Shown here in pieces: positions 47,239-59,466 of a DNA stretch of 64,000 nt. The notes under the pieces are model-generated. The model did no database searches. It saw only the letters and a list, made by a program, of their open reading frames with translations, and had not been told where the DNA came from. Position 1 is the stretch's first letter, and each line of letters starts with the position of its first letter. The position numbers and the translations under genes are program-made. Source of the stretch: Enoplolaimus lenunculus (lineage: Eukaryota > Nematoda > Enoplea > Enoplida > Thoracostomopsidae); assembly GCA_030248215.1 (NCBI GenBank), contig JASANG010003900.1, positions 284,449-348,448 of the forward strand, in the 5' to 3' direction.

Positions 47239-47811
47239 TAAATCTAAATACAAACTTTGGGTTTTGTCGCTAGCCAGAGGGGTGTGGCATCAGTTGTCTC
47301 CCCTTGCATCCGCCTGCGCGCTGTTAAAACGAAATTCGCATTTTTATCAGGCCAATATGTGTGGCTTGTGTTGGTTTGTTTCCTATTTTGCCAAGCTTGA
47401 CAGGTTGAAATAGAACCAAGGAAATATTTATAAATTGATACGACCATGTATATGTATATATACAACCGGTACAGAACAACCTAAGAGTACCTTAACCTAA
47501 AAGGTTTCGTTACACCTGAGAGTACGCAAGGACGAATCTAGGTGGGTTAAGGATCAAGATACACCGTTGTGATTTTTGTCCACAAGGTTTAAGAACGCAT
47601 TCAGTTGCCAACACAGCAAACACACTTGTTTTAAGCATTTTAGGTTCAGGATTACGCTGATAAGTACGCAATCCGATTTTGTTCGGGCGTTGTTTTGTAC
47701 GTGTGTCGATTTGTGAGGTGATAAATAAATTTCGCCGAATGGCTACCGGCTAAGCGCGCGTAAACGCTAAAATGACCAAAAGAGTGATGGACTGTCAAAT
47801 ATATTTGTGTT

Positions 47812-47972
47812 GGCCAATGTTACTTTAAGGGGCGTAACAGTGGATTAAGCGTGTTCCTTAGCCTAAGCCTAAACCTATGCCTAGCCTAAGCAAAAAATGT
47901 AATCTAGAATGGAAACCTACTCTTTTAGACCTACCAGAAACCTGAACGCCTCTATTAAAGGTAACATGGGCT
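47812..47972 (-). mobile_element. Telomere-repeat MITE, subfamily M1B
   Basis: GGCCAATGTTACTTTAAGGG to AAAGGTAACATGGGC; interior CCTAAG units, orientation opposite to the M1B copy at 49458. Confidence 0.75.
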
Positions 47973-48285
47973 TTTCTGTTAATAACAGAACGATTAACCT
48001 GAGTCAAAAGCAAATTTTTCGCTTAAGCCTATGTCTAAGCAAAAAAAACCTAAGCTTAAGCCTAAATTTGAAATGTGAGGAAAACGTGGTAGAGGCAAAT
48101 CCTCTAATAACATATGCACACCTGCTTGTGCCCCTCAACCGTAAAATCCGTAGGATAAGTAGGCCGCCTTAGAGAAAATAAACAAACCAAACTAAACTAA
48201 AAGGCCTAGCGTGGTAAGCGCTTTGATAACCTCAATCTATATCTTTGAGCATATAAAACTATAAATGTAAATAAAAACTATATGC

Positions 48286-48326
48286 ACAATAATAATAATG
48301 CTAATAATAATAATAATAATAATGCT
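48286..48326. repeat. (AAT)n microsatellite
   Basis: About 12 AAT/AAT-like triplets with two GCT interruptions. Confidence 0.85.
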
Positions 48327-48411
48327 AAAGTAGCGAGATTATGCATTTAGTTTGAAGTTGTAGCTCAGAATTGTCGTAGCAGTGGACCCGAGGCCTACGA
48401 TTCGCAGTAAT

Positions 48412-48607
48412 GGCCAACGTAAAGAACAGGGGCGGAACGGTATTTATAAGCATATTCCTAAGCCTAAGCCTAAGCGTAAGCCTAGGCGTAAGAATGAGCA
48501 TACTCGTAAGCCTAGGCTTAAGCCAAGCAAAAAATAAGTCTGAAGCTTAAGCTTATTCTATTCTAGTCCCACAGAAAAACGTCCCACCCCTGATCATTAC
48601 ATGGGCC
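48412..48607 (-). mobile_element. Telomere-repeat MITE M1
   Basis: Full copy, GGCCAACGTAAAGAACAGGG to ATTACATGGGCC. Perfect 8-bp TSD GCAGTAAT (48404-48411, 48608-48615). Confidence 0.92.
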
Positions 48608-48870
48608 GCAGTAATAACTGTACTTTTGCCGTTAACGGTGATGTTATTTTTTGGTTTAAAGCAGACTTTTACAGTGTACAGTTTTTAACCGCTTAAGCTT
48701 GTTTTTTTAGCAAAATTTTAATTTTAATGAATATAATTTTTATAATCGTCATTGAAACAATAGATTAATTTATCTTTTGCGCAGATTTTATATTTAAAAT
48801 GAAATCGTTAAATTGATCTCAGCGTCGTTTTGGTTCTAAGCTACCTTATTCTCAGATACATGCATCATTA

Positions 48871-49077
48871 CACTGTAAATTTCAGTGGGCTGATTTTAAC
48901 TCAGAACGGAGTTGAATCACGCAGTCTGATTTAGGACTATAGAAGTATGAGTTAATTAATCAACTCACCCAGAGTCAACTTAACTCAGTTAAGGTTTACT
49001 GATATTAATTCAGAAATAACCAACTCGTAAATGAATTGATTAAATCAACTCATTGGAATTTACGGTGTAATAGCAAT
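48871..49077. mobile_element. MITE M2, internally shortened
   Basis: CACTGTAAATTTC to GGAATTTACGGTG with TA on both sides. Confidence 0.85.
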
Positions 49078-49116
49078 TTATGTGAACCAATCTCAACAAC
49101 GAAAGCTTGAAAAGTG

Positions 49117-49313
49117 AAGCCTAATTCACACGTGCAAGATTTCTTGCAACAAAAACTTGCACCTGCAACTTGCATGTACAAATTTGATCGCAAGTTTAGT
49201 CTACGCAGATCAGCTTTGATGTTTTGCAGCTGTGCAATTCTGGTCACAGAACAGTTTTGACATTTTTCCAGCTGTAAATTATTTACTGCAAAAACTTGTA
49301 CGTGTGAATAAGG
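49117..49313. mobile_element. MITE M10
   Basis: CCTAATTCACACGTGCAAG to CTTGTACGTGTGAATAAGG; interior words TTGCAGCTGCAA-like. Confidence 0.7.
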
Positions 49314-49457
49314 TATAAACTCTTACCAAAATAAGAGAAAAACCCTGAGTTGAAAAAAACACGACCGCTAACCTATTTGAAAAATTTACCACTAAGGACG
49401 TTGAAAACGGAAAAAATTGACTATTGAACTCAATAGCAAGAACGCTATGCTTGGAAT

Positions 49458-49661
49458 GGCCTATATCACTTTTAGGGGTGTTCAGGTTTCTAGTGGGTCT
49501 GTAAAAGAGTAGGTTTACTTTTTAGATTACATTTTTGCTTAGGCTAGGCTTAGGCATAGGAACACACTTTTGCAACGCTTAGGCTTACGCTTAGGCTTAC
49601 GCTTAGGCTTAGGAATACGCTTAATCTAGGTACTGCTACGCCCCTAAAAGTAACATTGGCC
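49458..49661 (+). mobile_element. Telomere-repeat MITE, subfamily M1B
   Basis: GGCCTATATCACTTTTAGGG to CCCTAAAAGTAACATTGGCC with TTAGGC interior. TSD 7 of 8 (CTTGGAAT / CTTAGAAT). Confidence 0.85.
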
Positions 49662-50113
49662 CTTAGAATTCGATAAAAGCTGCACTAGTTTAATTAGCTT
49701 CTAAGCTAAACAATATTAATGAACACGCAGGTATGTATCAATAACAATGTGGGTACATAAGCTTCGTAAACCCAAAAAATACATTTTGTGCAAATATATT
49801 CTATTAAAAACAACCTATGTATGGTTGTTTATCTTTAGCTTATATTTACCCAACCATACAAACAAAATGACAGTGTATCTTTTCACTGGTCTCATTAATA
49901 GAGCTGGTTCAAGACGCCGGCGTACCAGAACAATTTTTCACGCGAGGGACAGCAAATCATCTGTCTCAAAAAACAGTTAGGGGGTTAGATCAGGTTCTGG
50001 TTCACTGTTTCGGGTTGAAAGTCGGCTTTAGGTGATGCTAACACGAGGAACCTGTGTATCAATCTCTATTCAACAAATGTACCAATTGTCCCATATGGGC
50101 CAAAAATCACACA

Positions 50114-50359
50114 CACTGCAAAAAATGGTGAGTCAAATTGATTCGCTCCGAAAGAGGCTCTACGAGACTACACAAACTGAGTCAAATTCGACTCCGCCAG
50201 AGTCAATTTCGACTAACTGAGTTTTTTGCCGCACGCTTGACTCTGTGCGGAGTCGAATTTTGACTCAGTTTGTGTAGCCTCGAAGAGCTTATTTCGGAGA
50301 GAGTCAATTTGATTCTTGACTCTGGCGTAGTCGAATTTGACTCACCATTTTTTGCAGTG
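50114..50359. mobile_element. MITE M3
   Basis: CACTGCAAAAAATGGTGAGTC to CACCATTTTTTGCAGTG. The ends share CACTG-N-AAA with M2. Confidence 0.85.
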
Positions 50360-50743
50360 TATATATAGTTGAAAATGGAACAGAATGCGATCAAACAAAT
50401 CAAGTTTCAAGCCAAAATATTCACTTTAAAAAGAAAAAATAACTCAAAAATAGCGAAAATGGTGAAAAAGTTCTGTAATAAAATGCATATATTTATGTTA
50501 AGTTTTAAATATATACTATAGAAAATAGTGCTGTAGTACGTAAACAAAAACTATTGTAAAGTCTACAATCTAATGCTTATCTTGTAAACACACCGTCTAT
50601 GTAAAGTTTAGAAATATTACAAATTGACCTTGATGCTGACTGCAATGACTGAAAAAAAAGATTTTACGTTGAGCAACGCGACTCACATACATGCGCTGTC
50701 CCCGACCCTTAAAAAGTTTAGGCCAAGGCTTAGGTTTAGCCTA

Positions 50744-50954
50744 CACTGTAAAAAATGGGGAGTCAAATTGACTCTCGGAAATAGGCTTTTCCTGACTGCA
50801 CAAACTGAGTCAAAATTCGACTCCGCACAGAGTCAAGCGTGCGACTCAGTTATAGTTGAATTTGACTCTGGCGGAGACGAATTTTGACTCAGTTTGTTAG
50901 TCTAGAAAAGCCTATTTCCGAGAGAGTCAATTTTACTCCCCATTTTTTACAGTG
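50744..50954. mobile_element. MITE M3
   Basis: CACTGTAAAAAATGGGGAGTC to CCCCATTTTTTACAGTG with TA on both sides. Confidence 0.85.
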
Positions 50955-51283
50955 TAAAAACATAATTGCCTTTGCCTAAAAGCCTGAGTGACCGACTCAA
51001 CCTACAATGTGGAAAAGTGTACAAGAGCGAAATGTTTTGTGATAACACAACTCAATCTATCATGCCTGGAAAACAACTTGTTTATACAGCGTGTAATTCT
51101 GTGTGCTGGGATATCCTTTATAGACATCAGAGATATTGAACGGAGCAAGCCAGCCGGCAGACGCAATTTTAGTACATGTTAATGTAAAAATGTTGGTTGT
51201 GACCCGTCCACTAGCTGGTACAAAGTGAGGGCGTGTGGACCCCCCATCCGAACACTTTTTGTGATAACACATGTTTTCTTTAC

Positions 51284-51511
51284 CTTGCAACTTTGCTTCA
51301 GAAAATTGGTATAGCAATAGCATACAGTAAAAATTGTGTTTCATAACTTCTGCCAGCCTCAGAGGAATTTCAAGATCTTCCGCTGGATCAGCGCCGCGTT
51401 GGAGGGCATTAAACATGGATGCTTTTCTCCATAGATCTGCCAGTGCGTTTTGTTTCTGTAGCACCATATCCAACGGACTCGGATCTTGTTCTTCGGACCA
51501 AACTCCGTATG
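51284..51511 (-). CDS. Unassigned exon-like ORF
   Basis: On the minus strand, acceptor-like CTAAG at 51512 is followed by 228 bases open in one frame. The predicted peptide begins YGVWSEEQDPSPLD and ends FSEAKLQ, with balanced amphipathic composition, and stops at a strong donor CAAG|GTAAAG at 51284. It enters and leaves in phase 1. No repeat family matches it. I do not recognise the protein and found no convincing neighbouring exon, so it may be part of a gene with distant exons, a gene relic, or chance. Confidence 0.3.
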
Positions 51512-51807
51512 CTTAGCGTTTATAGGTGCTTCAGACTTGCAACTATACTTGCTACTGAATGCATATATCTCCAAACGAGCTATCTGAATCCCAAGCTCGA
51601 CTTTGATGGTGAGCGTAAAAATATAGCAATGACTGCTTGGTGCTAAATATGCCTAAAACTTGGTTCGTATTTTAACGTGTTTACCCTTGTATGACTTTCT
51701 GAGAAATAGAGCTGTCATCGCCGTACCAGCGTTTAAATTAAGGGAGGAAGCGGACGTCAATGCTTGAATACGTCATTTTATCGTTTACGTTTACCGTTTC
51801 CGTTATG

Positions 51808-52910
51808 GGTCATCCACGTTATGGGTCATCCACGTTATACTGTCTACGCTACTGTAAAAAATTGTCCCCACTTACGAGCCCCTCACTTTGTAGTTGTAGT
51901 GTTACTAAATGACATGTCCAAATGTCACCCATATCCTGTATAGACCTTCCGGACAACTCGCATACCCTCTAAACAGCCTATACTTTGTCACATTGCCGTC
52001 CATACCCATGCTACACTGTCGATGCGTCATATGAAGGACAACTGTTTTGTCCCGAGTCTGTCAGAACAGACTCTGTTTAGTCACCTAAAGAGTCTGTTTC
52101 AAGGGACTCTGTTTTACAGAGTCTGTCTGAAGGGACTATTGTAGAGCTTAATATTGAGTATGCCGCAACCACGGGCGAAAGAAGGGTGCAACTACCGTTG
52201 GGCTTGGTGTGCGACGTTAAAGGGTTCCCACTCGCCCGTCCTCCCCTGGGGGACAACAGTGTAGGGTTCCGGAGCTATATATTTACACCCCAGCCGCCGC
52301 CCCCCCTCACCGGTCACGACAAAGTTTGTTTTCGACAGGGACACCGGGGTTTAACTTTCTGGTATACCAGAGTTATTATATTCTAACCTGCTCTGCTTGA
52401 ATGGGGCGGGACGTTCTCTTACAAGTTATCTTTTACCGGCAAAAACCTTCCTGCCCCCTCTTTTAAAAATTGCTGGTTACAGTTAATTTTTAAGAAAGTA
52501 AATTTTTAGAACACTGCAACGTTTTTAAAACAAGCCCTAGTTACGGGCTGTGGACTGTCAACAAGCTCTTTTGCGGACGTCCCGATGTCAGACACTGTGT
52601 CCAGACAGTGTCTAATTTGTCCTTAGTCCCTTCGAAGGGACTACTGCCAAAACAATCTAGCTAGGTACACCTTGTGTAAAGTCTTAACATCGTAAGAACA
52701 ATGTCGTTTTGTCCAGCCCTTGAAACCAGGGGTGTGGACAATTTTTTACAGTAGCGTAGACAAAGGGACTAAGGACAAAACAATCTAGCTAGGTACACCT
52801 TGTGTAAAGTCTTAACATCGTAAGAACAATGTCGTTTTGTCCAGCCCTTGAAACCAGGGGTGTGGACAATTTTTTACAGTAGCGTAGACAGTATTACGTG
52901 GATGACCCAT
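51808..52910. mobile_element. DNA transposon-like element M8, about 1.1 kb
   Basis: About 46-bp TIRs containing TGGGTCATCCACGTTATAC and ACTGTCTACGCTACTG. No transposase ORF. Its right end (52625-52758) is duplicated in tandem at 52759-52895. Confidence 0.65.
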
Positions 52911-53200
52911 TATACTGTCTACGCTACTGTAAAAAATTGTCCCCGCATACAAGCCCTTATGTCTATAGTTTTATCGTTTCTAAATTACATGTCCAAATGT
53001 CACTCATATCCTGTGTAGACCCTGCTAACAACTCACACTCTCTCTAAACGATCTGTGCTTGGTCACGTTGCCGTCCAGACTTACCCATGCTAAATTGTCA
53101 ATACGTTATTTAAAGGACAACTGATTTGTCCAGAGTCTGTCAATTCCATCAGCATGTACTAAGAAAGTCAAACCGGCTGTCCAAAGTGCTCTGCATTGTT
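52899..53200. mobile_element. M8 left half, truncated
   Basis: Begins TATACTGTCTACGCTACTG directly after the first M8 and matches its left 300 bp (CATGTCCAAATGTCAC) before diverging. Confidence 0.6.
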
Positions 53201-53871
53201 TTCTTGAGGCGGAATTGTCGGTGAAAGTGTGGGTCCAGAAAATTATGTGGGATAAAGAGGGAGTACGGCGAACAAACCTAGCGAGTTCGAAGCCAATCGC
53301 ACCTTGAAATCACATTAATTTATTGTTTGATTTCAAGTTGTCACTTTACGAAAATCGCAAAACGAAGTATCATTTCATGGTCCGTTCATTTGAGCAAATA
53401 TTTGTACGAATACTACATCCAGCAACCGACAGCAACAACAGTGGTGCTAGGGTGTAGAAAAGTCACGACAAGATCGAGAAGCCAGCATATGGATATCCAG
53501 GCACAAAGTTTTAGACCGCGTAAAAGTCGTCAGAGTTGAATCGATTCTTAGAACCTGCAAGCGCTGTTCTTTAAGCGTCTCTTCTACTCAACAGCCGACA
53601 GCCATAGGAGCGATGTTAGAGCTACGGAAAGCTAGCGCTGTGAGAGTTTGCAATTGTAATTTGTTTGAATATGTAAAGGTTTAGCTAGTCAGCTCGTTTT
53701 GAAAGTTTTCACATAAACTTTGAGGTTTAGTTCATATGAATGTACCTTGTTAAAGTAAATCGATTTATAAGAAAATGTTTAAGAATAGAAATATTATTAA
53801 GAAAATTGTGTTTGGTATTTAGTTTTAATTAAAATTTCCTGCAACTTTTGAAGTTTTCAATTGCATTCGCT

Positions 53872-54008
53872 AAATCCCTATTCGCACGTGCAAGTTTTTG
53901 CTGCGAGAACTTGCGCTGTTCAAAATTCCATTCGAAAAACTTGCAGCTGCAAATAATTCAGTAAAAATCAGCGAGGGATTTAGTTCACATGTGTTAATAA
54001 CCATACAA
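53872..54008. mobile_element. MITE M10, partial
   Basis: CCCTATTCGCACGTGCAAG at left; right end decayed (GTTCACATGTG). Fragments of the family also at 31690-31731 and 39965-40005. Confidence 0.6.
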
Positions 54009-54215
54009 GTTCACTGAATTAATGGAGCCGCTTTCTCATTGGCTGATAAAAAAATCCAAGTTCTGCGCGCAATTTGCAGCTGCAGGTCAAAATGTTTGTT
54101 TGCATCTGTATAAATTTATTTTAGATGACTAGTAAAAATTTCTGTTCGAACGATGACTAATAGAACTTTAAATATGTAACTGAATGTTCAGCTAGCTCAC
54201 ATTGCCTATTTTAAT

Positions 54216-57200
54216 ATGCCAGGAGATAAGAGCACAGAGCAAAACGTTGTAACTTTTTATACTGAAAACGAAGACGTTGAAGATGAATCTTTAGCACTCG
54301 ATAATGGGTGCCACACTGGTGATAACAATAAGACGCGCAAATTTACTAATGTTATTACTTTGAGTGATGATGGGGAAACTAACGAAGTGAGTTGCTTTAT
54401 ATGAAATCTGGGCGTTTGTTTATGTTTTATAGTCGCGTCTTGACGCCAAAATTACATTTGAGTAGTCAGTCATAGCTTGCTACAAATCGTTTGTTGGGTC
54501 CGGCGCATTATCATAAACAACCCGGAGCTTCTTCAGCAAAGAATAGACTGAGCAATGTCGCACTTGCACGGTTATATTTTTAGAAGTACTAATGGCGCAA
54601 CTATGTTTCGATTCCGGTTGCGTTGTTATAAGCACGAGATTTTAGCTAAAATCTGTTGTGCTCATGTGTGTACTGTAGTGTATATTGCCTAGATTTTGCA
54701 AGTTGTTTTATGTCTATTCGTTAATTCAGATCACGCAGTGTGTACAGGCGAATGGAAGATTCACAAATGTTAACACGGACGGCATCCTTACTCTTGTGAC
54801 AGGTTAGTGGTTTTTTGCCTGTTGCCCGGGTATATTAAAACTATTACGTAATTGTAGAGCTTGGTTAGGGTTCCGCTGTTGTAAAACCTTATATATATGA
54901 TGTTAGCGTGCGGGTTTGAACAAGTTCGGCTCTCTATGTTTGTTGGGCTGGTAAAATGAATTTGTAATATTTGGAACAGAGCAGATCGTTCATCTGATTT
55001 GTTTTTTCTTTAATATTAATTTAATGATTATCGATTTTCTGCTAATGATCAGTACTTTTTAATACGTGTTTATTGCACCGCTTTGATATGGTGTAGGCAA
55101 CATGTTACTTTTTTGATTTACTTCTTCTGTCAAGTATTCATCCTATTCTTAGATGCGCCGCAACATCATACAGATGGACTAGCAAGTAGTCAAGACCACA
55201 GTCAATCAGCACCATCGCGAATGCAACGGTTGAAAGATTTTTCGCTGGGTTCGATATCGCCGTCATCGGCAGCTAATTTTTACGAAAACCGCAAGGTAGC
55301 TACCATTTAGGTGGTATTAATGTGAATGATCTTGTCTGGTCTGCACAATTTTTCAATTAATATGATATGTTCACCTAGCATACAGATGTTCGGTAGGTAG
55401 TAATACATTTGTATTTTGTATTTAAACGAGCACAGTTTGGTTGTCGTAGTCGTGTTTATCTATGTGTAATTTAACTTAGTAATTGCATAAATTTCCTTTG
55501 TTTGCAGATCAAAAAGTTTTACAAAAAGCAAAATAGGCTACTTTCGGGTTTTCTCGAAGACAAACAAATTCTCGATGAATGGGAAGAAAGCGAGCGGCGT
55601 CGGTTGAAGCAGCAAGAGATTGCAGAAACAAAACTTGCTGCCACCGGGGATAATACTGAGAAATCGGGTGGTCATTCTGGTGAATTTGTTGCGATTAGTA
55701 CCGCAGATGCAAACCGAACAAGAAGGTAGGTGGCATTCTATAGCCCCATATTAAATGGAGGAGGTGTCGGGTCAGAGGTGTCGGAGGTGCCCATGGTTCA
55801 ACCTAGGATATTTGAGGAAGAGTGTGGTTTATAGAAAGTTTCCGAGATAAAGATCGGAGCTAAAAGGCGGAAATTTTCGTAATTTTTAATTTGTAGCAGA
55901 TTTTTTAGCATTTTTAGCTGCTTTTGCGTAAATCTGCTATTTGTAAGCTTAGAATTGATTTTAACAAATCCATTAAGCATTTCCGAATTTATAAGCATAA
56001 TTTCGAACCGGTTGAATTTTCCGAGCTGGTGGAACTGAACATGGTGGATTTGGCAAACTGGAGGGAATCTTCACCTCCATTCCCGCTAGTGAAATGTCAT
56101 TTCCATGGCAGATGTATATGTGTATTAATTTTCTCTTTTGCTTTTTTGTCCTCTTACTCACTTCTATCGAATGAACTATAAATTGTGATTATAGAAACAT
56201 TAGTTTTGGGTTAAAAATTGAAATGTTTGTACTTTGAAATAAATCTTTATAGTCGGCTAGCTAGACCAGTTGTGATTAAAACTTCGACAGATGCAAACAA
56301 TCATAGTTTATCAGTAGATTCATTAATTAAAGGATATGAGGTTAAACGAAGATAAGATACGAAATTATGAACTATTCTGATTCCGATTGTACATACCTGT
56401 AGTCGGAATCGGAATTCCGTTTGCACCACGGCAGCCAAGCCTTGTTTTGAAAACTGTGTTAGTTTTAGATAACTCTAATTTTGATTACCATTAGGTTTAA
56501 ATTTTTTGCAGTTAGGTGATGGATTCTGGCAACTTATACGTTCTTAATTTTAGACGGGACAATATTTTGGCGCGTGTGTCACTCGCTGCAAATTTGCTAC
56601 TGTTAATGATCAAAATAATAGCTGCTGTGCTCTCTGGGTCGCTATCTGTGATTTCTTCTGTTGTAGATTCTGCTGTCGATATAACTTCAGGGCTGGTTAT
56701 TTGGATTTCGAGTAAGTTTTCGTGACGTAGTTAATTAGGATTCCAACTCTTCAAGAATTTTAAGGGTTAACTTAAGTGTGGTTCGTTTGTAGCAGTTTTC
56801 TTTAAACTACGATGTTGACAGGTGCAGTTCTGCTGTTGAATAAATGTCGGATGCAAAGCGGGACTGTATTATATAGGAATAGGCGCACCTAATTTATACC
56901 GGATACGGAATTACAATTTTTGTGACTATAAGAAAATTTGTATTAACAAAAATATAATATTGATTTACACTATCTGTTACCTAGCAACAAATTTCGAAAA
57001 CGTCTCAGGAACAAATTGGCAATGATTTTTGGTTCTGTAACGCTAAACCACAATCAATTGTCATTTTCAAAATAAAGCGGTAGTTTTGTGTGTTTAGATG
57101 TTGAGATCGAGAGAATTATTGCACATATCCCAACATGCAGGATTTAAAATTAAAATTTCAAAACTCCAATTACGATTCATTGTGCAATCGGAATCGGAAC

Positions 57201-59466
57201 TCGTTTTGAATCGGACTTCTAATCGGAATCAGAATTGCGGCTGCACCTTGAATAAATACAAAATATTTTTTAAAATCAAACAATCACTACAGCTGCAGCA
57301 CTTGAAATAGCTGGAGCAGTTTTTAGAAAAATATCGAGGTTTGAGATTATTCAGCACTTTTATGCATTGTTTATGGTTAGAACTGTACAGTGGCCAAAAT
57401 AGTGCGCTGTGTAGATATTTACTTTTAACCAAAATGGTTTTAGATCGTGAAATCGAGAAACGAGATCCATATCGTTATCCGCGCGGTCGAACGCGTTTGG
57501 AGCCGCTTTCAATCATTATAGTCTCAATCGTTATGGGAATTGCGTCAATTGAAATGATATTCAAAACTATTGAACGAGTTATTGATGTGAGTCTGCATGC
57601 GGTTGTCTCGAACATTTATGTTCAAAAACTGTTGCACGGTTCATTTGGGCTTTTTGTTCTGAAGTATTTTAGGTTTGGATATCTTAAAATTTTCAGACTC
57701 TGAAAGCACAAATTCGAAATGTGCAGAATAGATGTTCGAAATGGTTCTGCAATGCTTCAAGCGTTATACGTACGTAAATTGTGTGTAGAATTCAATTATA
57801 TTTTCAGAACAAACTAAATCCTGACGTTGGCATTGCCACCATTAGCATAATGGTATTCACTGTCATTTTGAAATTGGGTCTCATGACTGCGTGTTATAAG
57901 TAAGTTACGGCGATTTTCAGACAGACTAATGAATATGGTTTATACAGTTTTATAGAATTTAGGTTTGAAAGTATTTTAGTACTGGAAGTTGCGTATAAAG
58001 TGGTATCTTTACTCAGTGGTACACCCAATGACGTATTGAAAAATATTACTAATGAGAGTTAAATTATCGGTGAGGTGTCTCGCGTATAAAGATAGCTTTA
58101 CTTTACGATAATTCATGAGACTAAACCTAAAGTAGGTTTGTTGCCAGCTTGGGAAAGCGTAGGATTTCTAATGCTTCGGTTTCGGATCGATTTGTACTGT
58201 AACTTAAAGCTCGTTAACGTTTCATTGTCTGTTTTTAGTTTGTTTAAAATGATTTAAAGTAATCAGAAGTGAATAACGGATTTGTACATTAGTACATTTT
58301 ACCAGAAAACAGAACCATTTGTGGATGTAGTCATTTGCTGCTGCTGTATTTTTCACGCATAGTTATTCAGATACTGTATTGTTTGCATGAACTAGTAAAA
58401 TGGGTCGCTAATTTAATGTGCAATCCGAACCAATGGTAATGTGTGACCGATAATACAATCATTGAGAATTTGTTGTTCACTTTAAAATTGTTCTAGATTC
58501 AAATCTGTTAATACAATAGTGCTCGCACAAGATCATAGAAACGATTGTTTATCAAATAGCGTTGCCATAATTTGTGCTTATATTGGTGCACATTTTTGGA
58601 AATACACTGATCCGATAGGTATGTGGTTACTTCGTTTATAACACTTTTTCCAATAATGCTATGAAAACTTGTTGCTTGTAGATTAAGTAGGAGCTGGATA
58701 CTGGAATAAGAACTTGACAACCTAACATTTTTGTAAATTTTTGAAAAATTCAGTAGTCATCGAAATCATGTTTGGACATTCACGTAAATATTTAAATTAT
58801 GATTGAAAATTGGTGTAAATATTGTCAAATGCATGTGTCGTCTATCGCCAGTAGGCAATAGGTTCTAAGAATTGTGAAGCAGCCGATGAAGGAGTTTGAA
58901 ATGTGGCACATTATTCGCGCTTGATTGCTGTTACTTTGGAGCCGACTGTCATGTATTGCCGCAGTAGGTCGCTTGCTTGAAAATCTATAGCTAACTGGTG
59001 ACAGGTGCTGCTCACATTTGAGAATACTGCTTAGAACTCAGTTTTAAATAGAATTATAGACAGAATGCGAAATAGCCGTATTTTAGTTATCTTTGTCAGT
59101 ATTATAGGTGCCATTCTTGTCTCGTTGTATATCGCAATAACATGGATCGCAACCGGTAAAGATCACATTAAAAAGTTGACCGGATCCGCAGCAAAACCAG
59201 AAGACATCAACCGAATCATTAAAATTTGCGTTGAACACGACCCACACATTCTGTTAATTGACACCGTTCACGCGTATCACTACGGTACTAATTATTTAGT
59301 CGAAGTTGATGTTGTTATGTCGGAAACTCTACCGTTAGTTGTCGCTCACGATGTAGCGGAAGCACTTCAAAGAAAAATTGAACGTTTGCCGTTTTGCGAG
59401 CGTTGTTTTGTGCATATTGATTACGAGACGGACCATAGGCCGGAGTACGAGCATAAAGTGGTATGA
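54216..59466 (+). CDS. Cation diffusion facilitator transporter, manganese-type (CDF/MTP family)
   Basis: A proton-coupled divalent-metal exporter in cell or organelle membranes. Exons: 54216-54386, 54730-54802, 55153-55295, 55508-55725, 56554-56711, 57444-57586, 57808-57899, 58497-58618, 59108-59466; 492 aa plus TGA, all phases consistent. A hydrophilic N-terminus of about 200 residues includes the family's IKKFYKKQNRLLSGF block (130-144). Membrane segments follow. The metal site is DSAVD (240-244) in TM2 and DHRND (345-349) in TM5, i.e. DxxxD twice, the signature of manganese CDFs rather than the zinc HxxxD type. YPRGRTRLEPL and DPIGAILVSLYIAITW are strongly conserved, and the C-terminal domain ends FVHIDYETDHRPE. 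The last acceptor (TTATAG|GT at 59107) was chosen because it restores the conserved DPIGAIL junction; a competing acceptor at 59041 would add 22 residues. Confidence 0.92.
58819..59028. mobile_element. MITE M4, decayed
   Basis: TATTGTCAAATGCATGTG to CTCACATTTGAGAATAC in the last intron of the CDF gene. Further M4 fragments: 3262-3312, 26966-27010, 35088-35160, 59510-59570. Confidence 0.6.

Larger units (their letters stand above)
45192..54215. other. Interval between divergent esterase and CDF genes
   Basis: Holds (TTTA)n, M12, five M2, M1, M1B, M3 and M10 copies, the unassigned exon-like ORF at 51284-51511 and the M8 pair. 53,200-53,870 shows nothing recognisable. Promoters of both flanking genes must lie here but no motif could be called. 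Confidence 0.5.

Noticed and set aside
59042-59107. Start of the last CDF exon at 59042
   Set aside because: Open and in phase, but it would place 22 extra residues between DPIG and AILVSLYIAITW, which are contiguous in the family.
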